Under the pieces are notes generated by a model that worked only from the letters and a program-made list of their open reading frames with translations, ran no database searches and was not told where the DNA came from. A stretch of DNA of 64,000 bases from Mangrovibacterium marinum (lineage in GTDB: Bacteria > Bacteroidota > Bacteroidia > Bacteroidales > Prolixibacteraceae). Both the position numbers and the translations under genes were made by a program. Positions 1 to 8,963 of this stretch are shown here, piece after piece. The DNA is taken from positions 1-64,000 of the forward strand of contig NZ_QAAD01000021.1 of NCBI RefSeq assembly GCF_003046625.1, read 5' to 3'. The stretch's first letter is position 1. Every line of letters starts with the position of its first letter.

Positions 1-430
1 AGAAGGCATTTAAGAGAAGACGGAAGCTCGCTCGGAGCGGGACCGGCCTACTTTTTATCGATGGTGAGAGGCGAACCGGAAGCTTAGTGAATCCGGGAAG
101 CTCCGCTCCGGCAGCTGCCGGACTGGAGATCACCCGGCTGAACTTAGCTTTCGGGAGCTGACACCTGAAGATAAAAATAAGCCTTGCGTTTTCTGTTTCG
201 TCTTTGGGGCAAGCCAAAGATGAAAACCCGTCCGGTAGGACAAAGTTCCTCTTTGATCAAAAGTAGAATAGAAAAAGCAGTAGGGATTGGAACAACGTTC
301 ACCAACACAGGTTTGTTACAAAATGAGCCTTTGCTTCAGGTTCGAGCTGAATCGCAATTGAAGGCATCCCCGATGCGGTTGGAAACCGCATCACCCGAAG
401 GGACTTTCAGAAAAGCAAGGTGCATTTATG
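1..430 (+). repeat. dispersed modular hairpin repeat, copy A (left-truncated by window)
   Basis: Bases 1-240 match 19538-19778 almost base for base, with only a handful of substitutions. The rest aligns less closely to the reverse complement of 44690-44880. Visible modules are a palindrome around CCGGCAGCTGCCGG (about 96-135), a hairpin TCTTTGG/CCAAAGA followed by the small hairpin GTCCGGTAGGAC (about 204-241), and a hairpin with 9-bp stem GATGCGGTT and loop GGA (371-391), followed by CACCCGAAGGGACTTTCAG. Similarity stops close to 430, just before the 3' end of the DUF5686 gene. Short reading frames here are by-products of the repeat. The copy continues upstream of the window. No transposase is present. 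Confidence 0.9.
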
Positions 431-454
431 GGGCCGTATCATAAGCACCCGCCA

Positions 455-2971
455 TTACAGCCCGATCTCAAATCGTGCGCGGATACCAAACTGAGGTGCA
501 TCGATAACCGATTGGGGTTGTACCCGCCACAGGGCTTCAATCCGGAACATGCTCAGAATATTTTCAACCCCGGCACCAAGCTCAATGTAGGGCTTGCCCA
601 TTTGGGAGATCGGATCCGGAAAGCTGATAATCTCCTGATGTTTATCGCTCAGCGAACCCACCAATGCTTTGGCGGATAGGACTTCCCGGAGGTTCGCTCG
701 TTTTAGCAGCGGCACGCGACGGAAAAAGAAACCGTTTAAATGATATTCCAGGTAAGCATGCAGATACTTGTCGTGGACGTACTCCAGGTAATTCAACAAG
801 TTGAAGTCGTAGCTGTACAAGCCAAAGGTTTCGTTTCCACGGGGGATGTCGAGCATGGTGTAGGGGAGTTTCCCGAAGTAGGCACCCGCCTCAATGGCAT
901 AGTCAAAACGGGTCATTCCCATATAAACTTCCTGCTTGATGGTCGAGGCCACACGTCCGTAGTACGAGCGTTGGTCGTTGTAATAAATCTGACCAGCCCC
1001 AAGGGTCAGGTGAATGATCGGAAATTCGGTTCCCATATAGAGTCGTAAAAAGCCCTTGTCGATCAGCTTTTCCTCGTGCGAGAAGCGTGTGTCCAGGTTG
1101 ATCTCGGTGGCCGACACAGCCCCGACGGGCGATCCATTGCGCAGAAACGGGTAAAACTCGGGCGAATAATGTCGGGTGTAGGCGAGGGTTAATTTATTCG
1201 ATAAGCCCGGGTACCATTCGTATTCGTATTGTGCGCGGACTTTTTCTTCCCGGTAAATTTCATCCAGCGGATCGTGTTGAAGCAGTTGGGAAACCAGGTT
1301 GTTTTCGGTTGCCGTAAAGGCGTTTTCGTATAAATACAGAATCTTTTCATTTTCCCCGTGGCGAATCATCTTGTCCTCGTAGTCCAGCTTCACCACCTGG
1401 CGGTTGATGGTTTTGAACCGATAACCCACGCCAAGCATCCCCGAAACTTTCCGGATGCGGGTACTGTAGCCCAGGCCTCCCCAGACCATCAGGTTTTTGC
1501 TGATTTCCTCGCTGGTGCGGGCTCCCATAAATACTTTGCTTCCTTCAACTTTGTTGGTGTTATAGAAGCTGGTAAACGGACCAATTTCAAACTTGCCCAA
1601 GTCGTAGTAGCTGGTCATCGACATGCGTGCCAGGTTGTTCAGAATATTAATCTGCCTGATATTGCTGATGGAGTCGACAACCTGCGCGAACATGATTTGC
1701 TTGTCGGTAAGTTGCGCCATGCGGTGTTCAGCCCAATAGGCCGAATCCCGATCGTAGGCATCGGGCAGGCTGATGGTTTCGTATTTCGACTTCGGTGCGC
1801 TTAGTTTTATTTCGTCCTTCGGGTTAATAACGACATCCTTAATTGTGGCGTTTTGCGTGTAGTATAGCGAAACCCGTTTGGTATCTTTCTTTGGCGTTTT
1901 AAACGGAATATAGTCGAACAGCGCGTCAATCTGGTTGCGTTTGTAAAAGGGAGTTGAGTCGTTTACAAAGTAATAATTGCTGTTTAGGTGAAGTCGTTTC
2001 AAAAAGTTCAGGTTGCTGGTCGACGACAGCTCTCCGTCGATCTCAACAATCGAATAGTATTTGTTTTCGGAAATAAAATAACCCTTAAAGGTATTTTCTC
2101 CTGCTCGCCGCGGCTGAAAATGAACCCGGTAGTGCATTACGCCATCTACCTTCGAGCTGTCGGCCAGGAAGTACTTATAATAATACCATCCGTTGTCGGC
2201 CAGTGGACTGACGAAGTTCTGTGTGAAAATGTTGATGAAGTTGTCGTAGAAATTCACCTCCATATCGAGTGCGCTGGTGTAGCCCGATATTTCCAGTTCA
2301 TTCAGAATGCCCACACCATTTGTTCGGTCGGCCAACACGGTCGATTTTTTTTTGGCCGGTTCTTTCTGAATCTCGTTAAACACCAACTGTTCCGAGAAAT
2401 AGAGTGGTAGAAACCGCGTGCTGTCCTCAGCGGTCTTAATAACATTGGGATTTTTACGAAAGGCTTTCGATTCGAGAATCTTGTCGCCCAGGTTCGTGAT
2501 TTGGTACTCCCATTGCGAATATTTTTGATACGAATACTTATTGTACTGATCCGGATTGTTTGCTTTCTTCCGCTCCATGATGTGTCGGAAAAGCTCCCGC
2601 ATGGGGCCTTCGTCGGGCGCAACCTGTACTTCGCTTATGTCGAATGTTTCCGGCTTTAGGGTAACCCCAATACGCAGCATATCCTCGCGCGGAAGAAGTT
2701 TGCTGACAGGGCTGTACCCGATTGCCGTGAAGTACAGCGTATCGGTTAGCGTGGGGAAACGCAAACTGAAGTTTCCCAATGTGTCGGTTGTCGTTCCCGT
2801 TGTGCTGTGTTTAATAACGATATTCACAAAAGGAATTGGCTGGCCTGTTTCCAAATCGGTAACAGTGCCCTTAAGCAATTTTTGCTGGCCATAGGCCTGA
2901 CTCACAAGTATTGATGTGAACAGCAATAGTAGTACGAACGAGTAGCCCGACTTCGTTGTTTGTTTTAACAT
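455..2971 (-). CDS. DUF5686 family outer-membrane-type protein with carboxypeptidase-regulatory-like domain
   Basis: 838 residues. An N-terminal signal peptide (hydrophobic stretch about 10-28, ending QAYGQQ) is followed by a carboxypeptidase-regulatory-like domain at about 33-115 (KGTVTDLETGQPIPFVNIVI), then a long DUF5686 region. The C-terminal half is rich in alternating aromatic strands and ends in a phenylalanine-containing strand (RARFEIGL), as expected for an outer-membrane beta barrel. The same N-terminal domain occurs in TonB-dependent receptors, but no TonB plug is visible. The family is specific to Bacteroidota and its substrate is unknown. The gene stands alone, reading away from hutI, with a repeat copy directly after its 3' end. 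Confidence 0.85.
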   Translation of the reverse strand: MLKQTTKSGYSFVLLLLFTSILVSQAYGQQKLLKGTVTDLETGQPIPFVNIVIKHSTTGTTTDTLGNFSLRFPTLTDTLYFTAIGYSPVSKLLPREDMLRIGVTLKPETFDISEVQVAPDEGPMRELFRHIMERKKANNPDQYNKYSYQKYSQWEYQITNLGDKILESKAFRKNPNVIKTAEDSTRFLPLYFSEQLVFNEIQKEPAKKKSTVLADRTNGVGILNELEISGYTSALDMEVNFYDNFINIFTQNFVSPLADNGWYYYKYFLADSSKVDGVMHYRVHFQPRRAGENTFKGYFISENKYYSIVEIDGELSSTSNLNFLKRLHLNSNYYFVNDSTPFYKRNQIDALFDYIPFKTPKKDTKRVSLYYTQNATIKDVVINPKDEIKLSAPKSKYETISLPDAYDRDSAYWAEHRMAQLTDKQIMFAQVVDSISNIRQINILNNLARMSMTSYYDLGKFEIGPFTSFYNTNKVEGSKVFMGARTSEEISKNLMVWGGLGYSTRIRKVSGMLGVGYRFKTINRQVVKLDYEDKMIRHGENEKILYLYENAFTATENNLVSQLLQHDPLDEIYREEKVRAQYEYEWYPGLSNKLTLAYTRHYSPEFYPFLRNGSPVGAVSATEINLDTRFSHEEKLIDKGFLRLYMGTEFPIIHLTLGAGQIYYNDQRSYYGRVASTIKQEVYMGMTRFDYAIEAGAYFGKLPYTMLDIPRGNETFGLYSYDFNLLNYLEYVHDKYLHAYLEYHLNGFFFRRVPLLKRANLREVLSAKALVGSLSDKHQEIISFPDPISQMGKPYIELGAGVENILSMFRIEALWRVQPQSVIDAPQFGIRARFEIGL

Positions 2972-3350
2972 GTTCTGTTTTCTGTATCAGGTAATATCCT
3001 CCCGTACGACCGCTGCACTCATGGCTAAAGGTGAGCGATCGAAAATAAACGGTTTGTAAAAATGATCAAAAATTGGCTACGATCTCAGGTTTACTTATTT
3101 TTTTTGCTTTATAAGGACGAAAAATAACCAACAGAACAGAGGCTCGCAGCTTCGCGGCAGGTCGCAGAGTGCTTGCCGGTAACCGGTTCTGGCTGCGGAT
3201 AAAAACCGATGCCGCGAAGGCGTTTGCTGTTGATTTTAAGTCGATTTGGTAATAATGTAGCACTTTGTTAAAGAGATTTTCCCGATATGATTTTTAGCAT
3301 CTTATTTATTGCGTGAGTTTTTTTAAATTGGAGTATAATAATTTAGCTCT
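2972..3350. other. gene-free divergent intergenic region
   Basis: 379 bases between the divergent DUF5686 gene and hutI. Apart from the promoter at 3040-3071 I see a GC-rich patch at about 3135-3225 (with a small GCCGGTAACCGG-type dyad) between AT-rich flanks. A 65-codon minus frame here has no recognisable content and is not called. Confidence 0.5.
3040..3071 (-). promoter_or_regulatory. candidate Bacteroidota promoter of the DUF5686 gene
   Basis: On the minus strand TTTTTG (3066-3071) lies 19 bases from TATTTTCG (3040-3047), close to the Bacteroidota -33 TTTG and -7 TAnnTTTG boxes. It sits about 70 bases before the start codon. The -7 box differs from consensus at one base, so this is a moderate call. 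Confidence 0.4.
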
Positions 3351-4598
3351 ATGAGAATTGTACTGGAGAATATCAAGGAATTGGTGCAGGTTGCGGGCTG
3401 TGGTGTCCGTTTTAAAGCCGGAAAAGAGATGGCATCCTTGTCGGTGCTCAGAAATGCCTACCTGGTTATGCGCGACGGAATAATTGAGGGCTTCGGACCA
3501 ATGAAAGATCTGAACGACGAAACATTGGATAATGATGTGCTGATTGAACTGGATTGCAGCAACCGGGTTGTCATGCCTTCTTTTTGCGATTCGCACACGC
3601 ATCTGGTGTATGCCGCCTCGCGTGAACAAGAATTTACCGACCGGATAAAAGGCCTCAGTTACGAAGAAATAGCCAAGCGGGGAGGAGGAATTTTAAACAG
3701 TGCCGAAGCGATGGCTCGTGTTTCGGAAGAGGAACTGTACGACTCGGCCATGCGGCGCTTGCACGAAATAGCGATGCAGGGAACCGGAGCTGTGGAGATT
3801 AAAAGTGGCTATGGCTTAAGTACAGCAACGGAATTGAAAATGCTGCGTGTTATCCGTCGCCTGAAAAAAGATAGCCCGATGGTCATCAAAGCGACTTTTC
3901 TGGGTGCTCATGCCGTTCCTGAGAAATATGGCGACGACCGCTCGAAATATATCGGGAAGATTATTCATGAGATGTTGCCCGTAATTGCCGCAGAAGATTT
4001 AGCAGATTATATCGATGTGTTCTGCGACCAGGGATTTTTTACCCCCCTGGAGTCGGAGCAAATCCTGATGGCCGGCATGAAGCACGGCCTCAGGCCCAAG
4101 GTGCATGCCAACGAACTGGGTAGGACCGGAGGTGTGCAGGTGGGGGTGAAATACAATGCGCTGTCGGTCGATCATCTGGAGCATATCGGGGCTGATGAGA
4201 TTGAAGCCCTCAAGGGACGGGAAACCATGCCAACCGTACTTCCCGGAGCCGCTTTTTTTCTAAATTTGCCTTATTCGCCCGTGCGCGAAATGATTGATTC
4301 CGGTCTGCCGGTCGCTTTAGCTTCCGACTATAATCCCGGTTCATCGCCATCGGGAAATATGAGTTTCATGGCGGCTATGGGCTGTATCAAATACAACATG
4401 AGCCCGGAGGAAGTGATCAATGCAACCACCATTAACAGTGCCTATGCCATGGGTGTAGATGGAATATGCGGGAGCATCTGTGCCGGGAAAATGGGGAACG
4501 TGTTTATCACCAAAGAAATTCCCTCGTACAGCAGCATACCCTATCACTATGCCACCAATTTAATTGAAACCGTAATCCTTGACGGACAAATTATATAA
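3351..4598 (+). CDS. hutI: imidazolonepropionase
   Basis: 415 residues, the usual length. It hydrolyses imidazolone-5-propionate to N-formimino-L-glutamate, the third step of histidine degradation, in the cytoplasm. It is an amidohydrolase-fold metalloenzyme: the metal-binding motif DSHTHLVYAASRE places H82 and H84 after the first strand, and further conserved elements are GAHAVPE, VHANELGRTGG, SVDHLEH and LASDYNPGSSPSGNM with the metal-site aspartate. ftcD, which uses its product, starts 13 bases downstream in the same direction, so the two are almost certainly co-transcribed. hutH and hutU are not in this window. Confidence 0.96.
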   Translation: MRIVLENIKELVQVAGCGVRFKAGKEMASLSVLRNAYLVMRDGIIEGFGPMKDLNDETLDNDVLIELDCSNRVVMPSFCDSHTHLVYAASREQEFTDRIKGLSYEEIAKRGGGILNSAEAMARVSEEELYDSAMRRLHEIAMQGTGAVEIKSGYGLSTATELKMLRVIRRLKKDSPMVIKATFLGAHAVPEKYGDDRSKYIGKIIHEMLPVIAAEDLADYIDVFCDQGFFTPLESEQILMAGMKHGLRPKVHANELGRTGGVQVGVKYNALSVDHLEHIGADEIEALKGRETMPTVLPGAAFFLNLPYSPVREMIDSGLPVALASDYNPGSSPSGNMSFMAAMGCIKYNMSPEEVINATTINSAYAMGVDGICGSICAGKMGNVFITKEIPSYSSIPYHYATNLIETVILDGQII

Positions 4599-4611
4599 GT
4601 AAAAGCGATTT

Positions 4612-6297
4612 ATGAGCCAATTGATAGAATGTGTCCCCAATTTCAGCGAAGGGCAGGACCTGAATGTAATTAAACAGATAACTGATGTAATAACCTGTAT
4701 TGATGGCGTTAAACTGCTCAATGTAGATCCCGGAAAAGCGACCAACCGAACGGTTGTTACTTTTGTGGGGCAACCCGATGCGGTTGTTGAAGCGGCTTTT
4801 CAGGCCGTGAAAAAGGCTTCCGAAGTGATTGATATGCGTAAGCACCATGGCGAGCATCCTCGTTTTGGAGCGACCGATGTGTGTCCGCTAGTGCCGGTTG
4901 CCAACATAAGCATGGACGAAACAGTTGTTTATGCGCGGAAGCTGGCTCAACGTATTGGCGAAGAGTTAAACATCGCTGTTTATTGTTACGAGTTTGCTGC
5001 TTTCTCGGACGAACGTAAAAGTTTGGCTTCTTGTCGTTCGGGAGAGTATGAAGGCCTGCCGCAAAAGTTGAAGGATCCGAAGTGGAAGCCTGACTACGGT
5101 CCGGTTGAGTTCAATGTGCGGGCAGGAGCGACTGCTGTAAGTGCCCGTAACTTTCTGATAGCCTATAATGTGAACTTAAATACGACCTCTGTTCGGCGCG
5201 CTAATGCCATTGCCTTTGATGTTCGCGAGTCGGGGAGACTATTGAGAGAGGGTGATCCAATTACCGGTAAAATCGTGAAAGATCAGCAGGGACTGCCGGT
5301 TCGTATTCCAGGCTCGCTGCGAAAAGTCCGGGCTATCGGTTGGTATATTGAAGAATACGGAATTGCCCAGATCTCGATGAACTTGACCGATATCACGGTG
5401 ACTTCGCTGCATCAGGCTTTCGAGGCTGTTTGTCGCAGTGCGCACGATCGCGGGATGCGGGTGACCGGATCAGAATTGGTTGGACTAATTCCCCTGAAGG
5501 CCATGTTGGATGCCGGCAAGTATTTTCTGAGGAAGCAGCAACGCTCTGTCGGCATTTCGGATGCGGAGATTATTAAAATCGCCATCAAGTCGATGGGCTT
5601 AGATGAACTGGGGCCATTCGATCCCCGAGAGCGAATTATTGAATATCGGCTTGAACAAGACAAAAAGCGGCTTACCGACACGAGCCTGTCCGATTTTATG
5701 TATGCGACGGCTTCTGAATCGGCAGCTCCCGGGGGCGGATCTGTTGCCGCTTATCTGGGGGCCTTGGGGGCTGCTCTGGGCGGCATGGTGGCCAACCTTT
5801 CGGCACATAAGAGAGGCTGGGATAACCGATGGGGTGATTTTTCGAATTGGGCAGATCAGGCGAAGGGCTATCAAACAACATTACTTCAACTGGTTGATGA
5901 AGATACAAAGGCCTTTAACCAGGTGATGGATGCTTATGCCATGCCCAAGTCGACAGAAGAAGAAAAGGCGTTGAGGAACGAGGCTATTCGCAAGGCCACT
6001 ATTTGCGCTATTGAAAGCCCTTTGGCAGTGATGGAAGCTGCTTGTGCGTCGTTTGATGTGATCGCAGAGATGGCTGAACATGGGAATCCAAACTCCGTGT
6101 CCGATGCTGGTGTAGCTGCGCTTTGTGCCAAAACCGCGGTCCATGGTGCCTACCTTAATGTTTTAATCAATCTGAAAGAACTGAAAGATCAGTCGCTTTC
6201 CGAAAGCTATAAGCACCGGGCCGAAAAGCTGTTCTATCAGGCAGAGCTAAAGGAGCAGGAGATCTTACAAATTGTATACGGCAAGATTGGATTGTGA
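4612..6297 (+). CDS. ftcD: bifunctional glutamate formiminotransferase / formiminotetrahydrofolate cyclodeaminase
   Basis: 561 residues, matching the bifunctional animal-type enzyme rather than single-domain bacterial forms. The N-terminal formiminotransferase (about 1-300) carries MRKHHGEHPRFGATDVCPLVP, including the catalytic-region histidine. The C-terminal cyclodeaminase (about 355-555) carries the signature SESAAPGGGSVAAYLGALGA. It moves the formimino group of formiminoglutamate to tetrahydrofolate and releases ammonia, giving glutamate and methenyl-THF. Together with hutI this shows that histidine catabolism here feeds the one-carbon pool rather than releasing formamide. No clear terminator follows; a repeat fragment begins within about 30 bases. 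Confidence 0.96.
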   Translation: MSQLIECVPNFSEGQDLNVIKQITDVITCIDGVKLLNVDPGKATNRTVVTFVGQPDAVVEAAFQAVKKASEVIDMRKHHGEHPRFGATDVCPLVPVANISMDETVVYARKLAQRIGEELNIAVYCYEFAAFSDERKSLASCRSGEYEGLPQKLKDPKWKPDYGPVEFNVRAGATAVSARNFLIAYNVNLNTTSVRRANAIAFDVRESGRLLREGDPITGKIVKDQQGLPVRIPGSLRKVRAIGWYIEEYGIAQISMNLTDITVTSLHQAFEAVCRSAHDRGMRVTGSELVGLIPLKAMLDAGKYFLRKQQRSVGISDAEIIKIAIKSMGLDELGPFDPRERIIEYRLEQDKKRLTDTSLSDFMYATASESAAPGGGSVAAYLGALGAALGGMVANLSAHKRGWDNRWGDFSNWADQAKGYQTTLLQLVDEDTKAFNQVMDAYAMPKSTEEEKALRNEAIRKATICAIESPLAVMEAACASFDVIAEMAEHGNPNSVSDAGVAALCAKTAVHGAYLNVLINLKELKDQSLSESYKHRAEKLFYQAELKEQEILQIVYGKIGL

Positions 6298-6324
6298 GCC
6301 ACAACGCTTTTCACGAAATAGCGG

Positions 6325-6715
6325 GTTGTCTTTGTTGCCTTGTAATCTTTGTTGTCGTGGTTGTTACAAGTTGTCGTGGTTGTCACAAGTTTTCGGGTTG
6401 GCGCTTAAAACGCCATCAACTAGCCAGAAGGTCTTTTGATCAATGCCAAAAAGTCGGGAGTCGGTTGGCTTGGTTTATCAAGCATTACAGCCGATCTATA
6501 AACACATCGAAATCCCGGAGGGATGCAATTTGGGTAGCTTAGCGACGACAGGGGCAAAATTCCGTCCCATACGGGAAGGGAGAATCTCTTGTGTGGACGA
6601 CATACGTGCTACTGATATCCTGTTGTCTTGGTTGTTACAAGTTGTTGCGTTGGCGCTCAAACAACATCAAAATCTTCTGGAGATCTGGCCTTTTGATGTT
6701 TGTTGATTTTCACAG
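6325..6715 (+). repeat. partial copy of the dispersed modular repeat
   Basis: This lies in the 552-base gap between the convergent ftcD and pyk genes. It has a GTTGTCGTGG/TTGTnACAAG block in near-duplicate (6351-6400), then the hairpin ATCCCGGAGGGAT (from 6512), TTTGGGTAGC, a degenerate CCGTCCCATACGGGA, GACATACGTGCT, and another GTTGTnTTGGTTGTTACAAG block (about 6623-6655). The order matches 19276-19420 and the reverse complement of 45100-45260. The long CCGGCAGCTGCCGG module is missing. Frames of 80-90 codons inside it are not genes. Confidence 0.8.
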
Positions 6716-6759
6716 GAAACCGCATAGCGCGGTGTCTTCTGAGGCATTAGCAGCGACAT

Positions 6760-6789
6760 AAAAAAACCGCCCAAGCGACTTGGACGGTT
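6760..6789 (-). terminator. rho-independent terminator of pyk
   Basis: On the minus strand the stem ACCG-T-CCAAG / CTTGG-G-CGGT (one internal mismatch, loop TCG, 6766-6788) is followed by seven T residues (6766-6760). It lies about 60 bases after the pyk stop codon. Confidence 0.8.
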
Positions 6790-6849
6790 CTTTATATCTG
6801 ATATCTTCAAAAGCATCTGCCTGATAGCTCAGGATTTAGGCTTTCAATA

Positions 6850-8274
6850 TTAGTTTTCTTCTTTCTTTGTTAATTTCTCTACGGTAGAAACTTCAAGGAA
6901 AGTTGAACCACCACCGATACCGAAGCTACCACCAACGTAAACGATTTGATCGTCACCTTGCAGGGTACCGTTTCCGGTGAGGGCTTTTAAACAACTGCGA
7001 ACCATTTTGAATTTGTCTTTTTTAGGCTCGATTACATCCGCGTAAACACCATACGACAACGAAAGAATACGGGCAACGTGAGCTTCGTAGCACTGAGCAT
7101 AAACTGGTTTTGTACCGCGGAAAGCAGCCAAATAGCGAGCCGTTCTACCTGTTTTGGTATTGGTAACGATCGCTTTTGTAGGAAGCTCATTTGATGCGTT
7201 AATCGCAGCTTCGGCCAAGAAAGCAGCAACTTCGTTTTCCACCAACGGAACAGTGATGTCGTTACGCTTGTCTTTGCTATGCTCAACTTCATTGGCAATG
7301 CTGTTCATTACTCTTACAGCTTCAATAGGGTAGTTACCATAAGCCGTTTCACCGCTAAGCATAATCGCATCGGCACGAGAGAAAATGGCATTGGCCACGT
7401 CACTAACTTCGGCACGAGTTGGACGAGGGTTGTCGATCATGGTGTGTAACATCTGTGTTGCTACGATAACCGGCTTCTTGCGTTCAACACATTTTTTGAT
7501 CAAATGGCGTTGGATGCCAGGAATCTTTTGAGCAGGGATTTCAATACCCAGGTCACCACGGGCAACCATCACACCGTAAGCATGATCTAAAATTTCATCG
7601 ATATTTTCTACACCATCCAGGTTTTCGATTTTAGCGATGATTTTGATCGGGCTATTATATTCATCCAGGATTTTTTGAACGGCTAACACATCAGCTGCAT
7701 TACGCACAAATGAGTGGGCAATGAAGTCAACACCCAGTTCGGCAGAGAATTTGATGAATGCTTCATCTTTGGCCGAAATAGATGGTAATTGAACCGTAAA
7801 TCCAGGTGTATTTACACTTTTTCTATTTTTGATTTTACCTTTGTTTTCAACGCGACAAAGCACAAAATCAGCTCCTTTTTCAACAACAGTCATGGCTGTT
7901 TCACCATCGTCAATCAAGATTTGTTTTCCGACAGGAATTTCAACGTGCATTTTGTCATAAGAAACGCTGAAAAAGGGGCGTCCTGCTTCGCTCTTTTCAC
8001 GAAGAATACCAGACACTTCAACCATGTCGCCTTCTGCAAGCTCGATTGGTTCTTCGATGCCCATTGTTCTGATTTCCGGCCCTTTGGTATCTACCAAAAT
8101 GGCAATTTTATCAGATACTGCGCGTACGTTGTCGATAAGTGGTTTGGCCGAATCAGGCGTCATGTGAGCTGTGTTCATACGAACAACGTTCATGCCCGAT
8201 TCGTGCAGGGTTTTTAAAAACTCCTGATCACATCTTAGATCAGAGATTGTAGCTACGATTTTTGTATGTTTCAT
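6850..8274 (-). CDS. pyk: pyruvate kinase
   Basis: 474 residues from the ATG at 8274 (MKHTKIVATISDLR). The open frame continues to 8355, but that extension has no family similarity and overlaps the promoter. The enzyme converts PEP and ADP to pyruvate and ATP. The active-site signature IIAKIENLDGVENIDEIL holds the catalytic lysine; MVARGDLGIEIP and the LVDTKGPEIRT loop are intact. The usual NFSHG motif near residue 38 reads NTAHM here, so the K+-ligand serine is alanine; this variant appears familiar from Bacteroidales enzymes. The glutamate of KGPE, typical of K+-dependent forms, is kept. It is a single gene with its own promoter and terminator. Confidence 0.95.
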   Translation of the reverse strand: MKHTKIVATISDLRCDQEFLKTLHESGMNVVRMNTAHMTPDSAKPLIDNVRAVSDKIAILVDTKGPEIRTMGIEEPIELAEGDMVEVSGILREKSEAGRPFFSVSYDKMHVEIPVGKQILIDDGETAMTVVEKGADFVLCRVENKGKIKNRKSVNTPGFTVQLPSISAKDEAFIKFSAELGVDFIAHSFVRNAADVLAVQKILDEYNSPIKIIAKIENLDGVENIDEILDHAYGVMVARGDLGIEIPAQKIPGIQRHLIKKCVERKKPVIVATQMLHTMIDNPRPTRAEVSDVANAIFSRADAIMLSGETAYGNYPIEAVRVMNSIANEVEHSKDKRNDITVPLVENEVAAFLAEAAINASNELPTKAIVTNTKTGRTARYLAAFRGTKPVYAQCYEAHVARILSLSYGVYADVIEPKKDKFKMVRSCLKALTGNGTLQGDDQIVYVGGSFGIGGGSTFLEVSTVEKLTKKEEN

Positions 8275-8303
8275 TTTTCGAACGATATAAATATATGGGG
8301 CCT

Positions 8304-8336
8304 CAAAAGTAGCATTTTTATTGAAGTGTTCTAAAA
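8304..8336 (-). promoter_or_regulatory. candidate promoter of pyk
   Basis: The minus-strand box TACTTTTG (8304-8311) fits TAnnTTTG exactly. A TTTTAG sequence about 20 bases upstream could act as the -33 element. It lies 30 bases before the chosen pyk start, which supports that start over the longer frame. Confidence 0.5.
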
Positions 8337-8356
8337 CATTTTTGAATGGATGCAAG

Positions 8357-8376
8357 AATTAACGCAAACGTTAATT
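8357..8376. promoter_or_regulatory. perfect inverted repeat upstream of pyk, overlapping the aroQ stop
   Basis: AATTAACG-CAAA-CGTTAATT is an 8-bp perfect inverted repeat with a 4-base spacer. It overlaps the aroQ stop codon (8371-8373) and lies about 45 bases upstream of the pyk -7 box. No T-run follows on either strand in the right place, so an operator for pyk is at least as likely as an aroQ terminator. Confidence 0.45.
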
Positions 8377-8790
8377 TTTAATAAAGCTTTCGATTCCCAA
8401 ACGGTAGGAGTCCAGTCCAAAACCCATGATGCTTCCCCGGCATACCGGACCAATTATGGATTCGTGTCTGAAATTCTCGCGGGTAAGTGTGTTGGAAATA
8501 TGAACCTCGACAACCGGAGTTGTTACCCCGGCAATGGCATCGCGGATGGCCACCGAGGTATGGGTATAGGCTCCGGCATTGAAAACAATGCCGTCATAAT
8601 TATAACCAACTGCGTGAATTTTGTCAATCAGCTCGCCCTCAATGTTCGATTGGTAGTATTCCAATTCAATATGCGGATATCTGCTTACTAATTCTTTGTA
8701 ATATGTTTCGAAACATGTATCGCCGTAAATCCCTCTCTCTCTCTTGCCCAGAAGGTTTAAATTTGGCCCATTCATTAACAATATTTTCAT
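8371..8790 (-). CDS. aroQ: type II 3-dehydroquinate dehydratase
   Basis: 139 residues, typical for the dodecameric type II enzyme. It dehydrates 3-dehydroquinate to 3-dehydroshikimate in the shikimate pathway. NGPNLNLLGKRERGIYG carries the catalytic tyrosine and arginine loop, FNAGAYTHTSVAIRDA the binding loop, and VEVHISN the catalytic histidine. It reads away from xerD across a 173-base AT-rich gap. pyk lies downstream on the same strand but has its own promoter. Confidence 0.95.
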   Translation of the reverse strand: MKILLMNGPNLNLLGKRERGIYGDTCFETYYKELVSRYPHIELEYYQSNIEGELIDKIHAVGYNYDGIVFNAGAYTHTSVAIRDAIAGVTTPVVEVHISNTLTRENFRHESIIGPVCRGSIMGFGLDSYRLGIESFIKN

Positions 8791-8963
8791 ATTTATTTCA
8801 CTTATTTAAAAAATATAGTAACTTTATGCTGTCGACACCGTATTGAAAATTATGTAATCTTGGGGAAGAAACTATTTTTCAATCGGTGCTGATTGAAAGA
8901 CTTTTCTTTTTGAAGGTCGAAAGTATTGTATTTTGTTCTTACAAAAAAATTAATTTTTTTATT

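Noticed and set aside
184-679. Two short plus-strand frames at the left edge
   Set aside because: The first lies inside repeat copy A and recurs only because the repeat does; the second is antisense to the DUF5686 gene.
8275-8355. N-terminal extension of pyruvate kinase
   Set aside because: It has no family similarity and covers the TAnnTTTG box; the family start MKHTKIVATIS fits.
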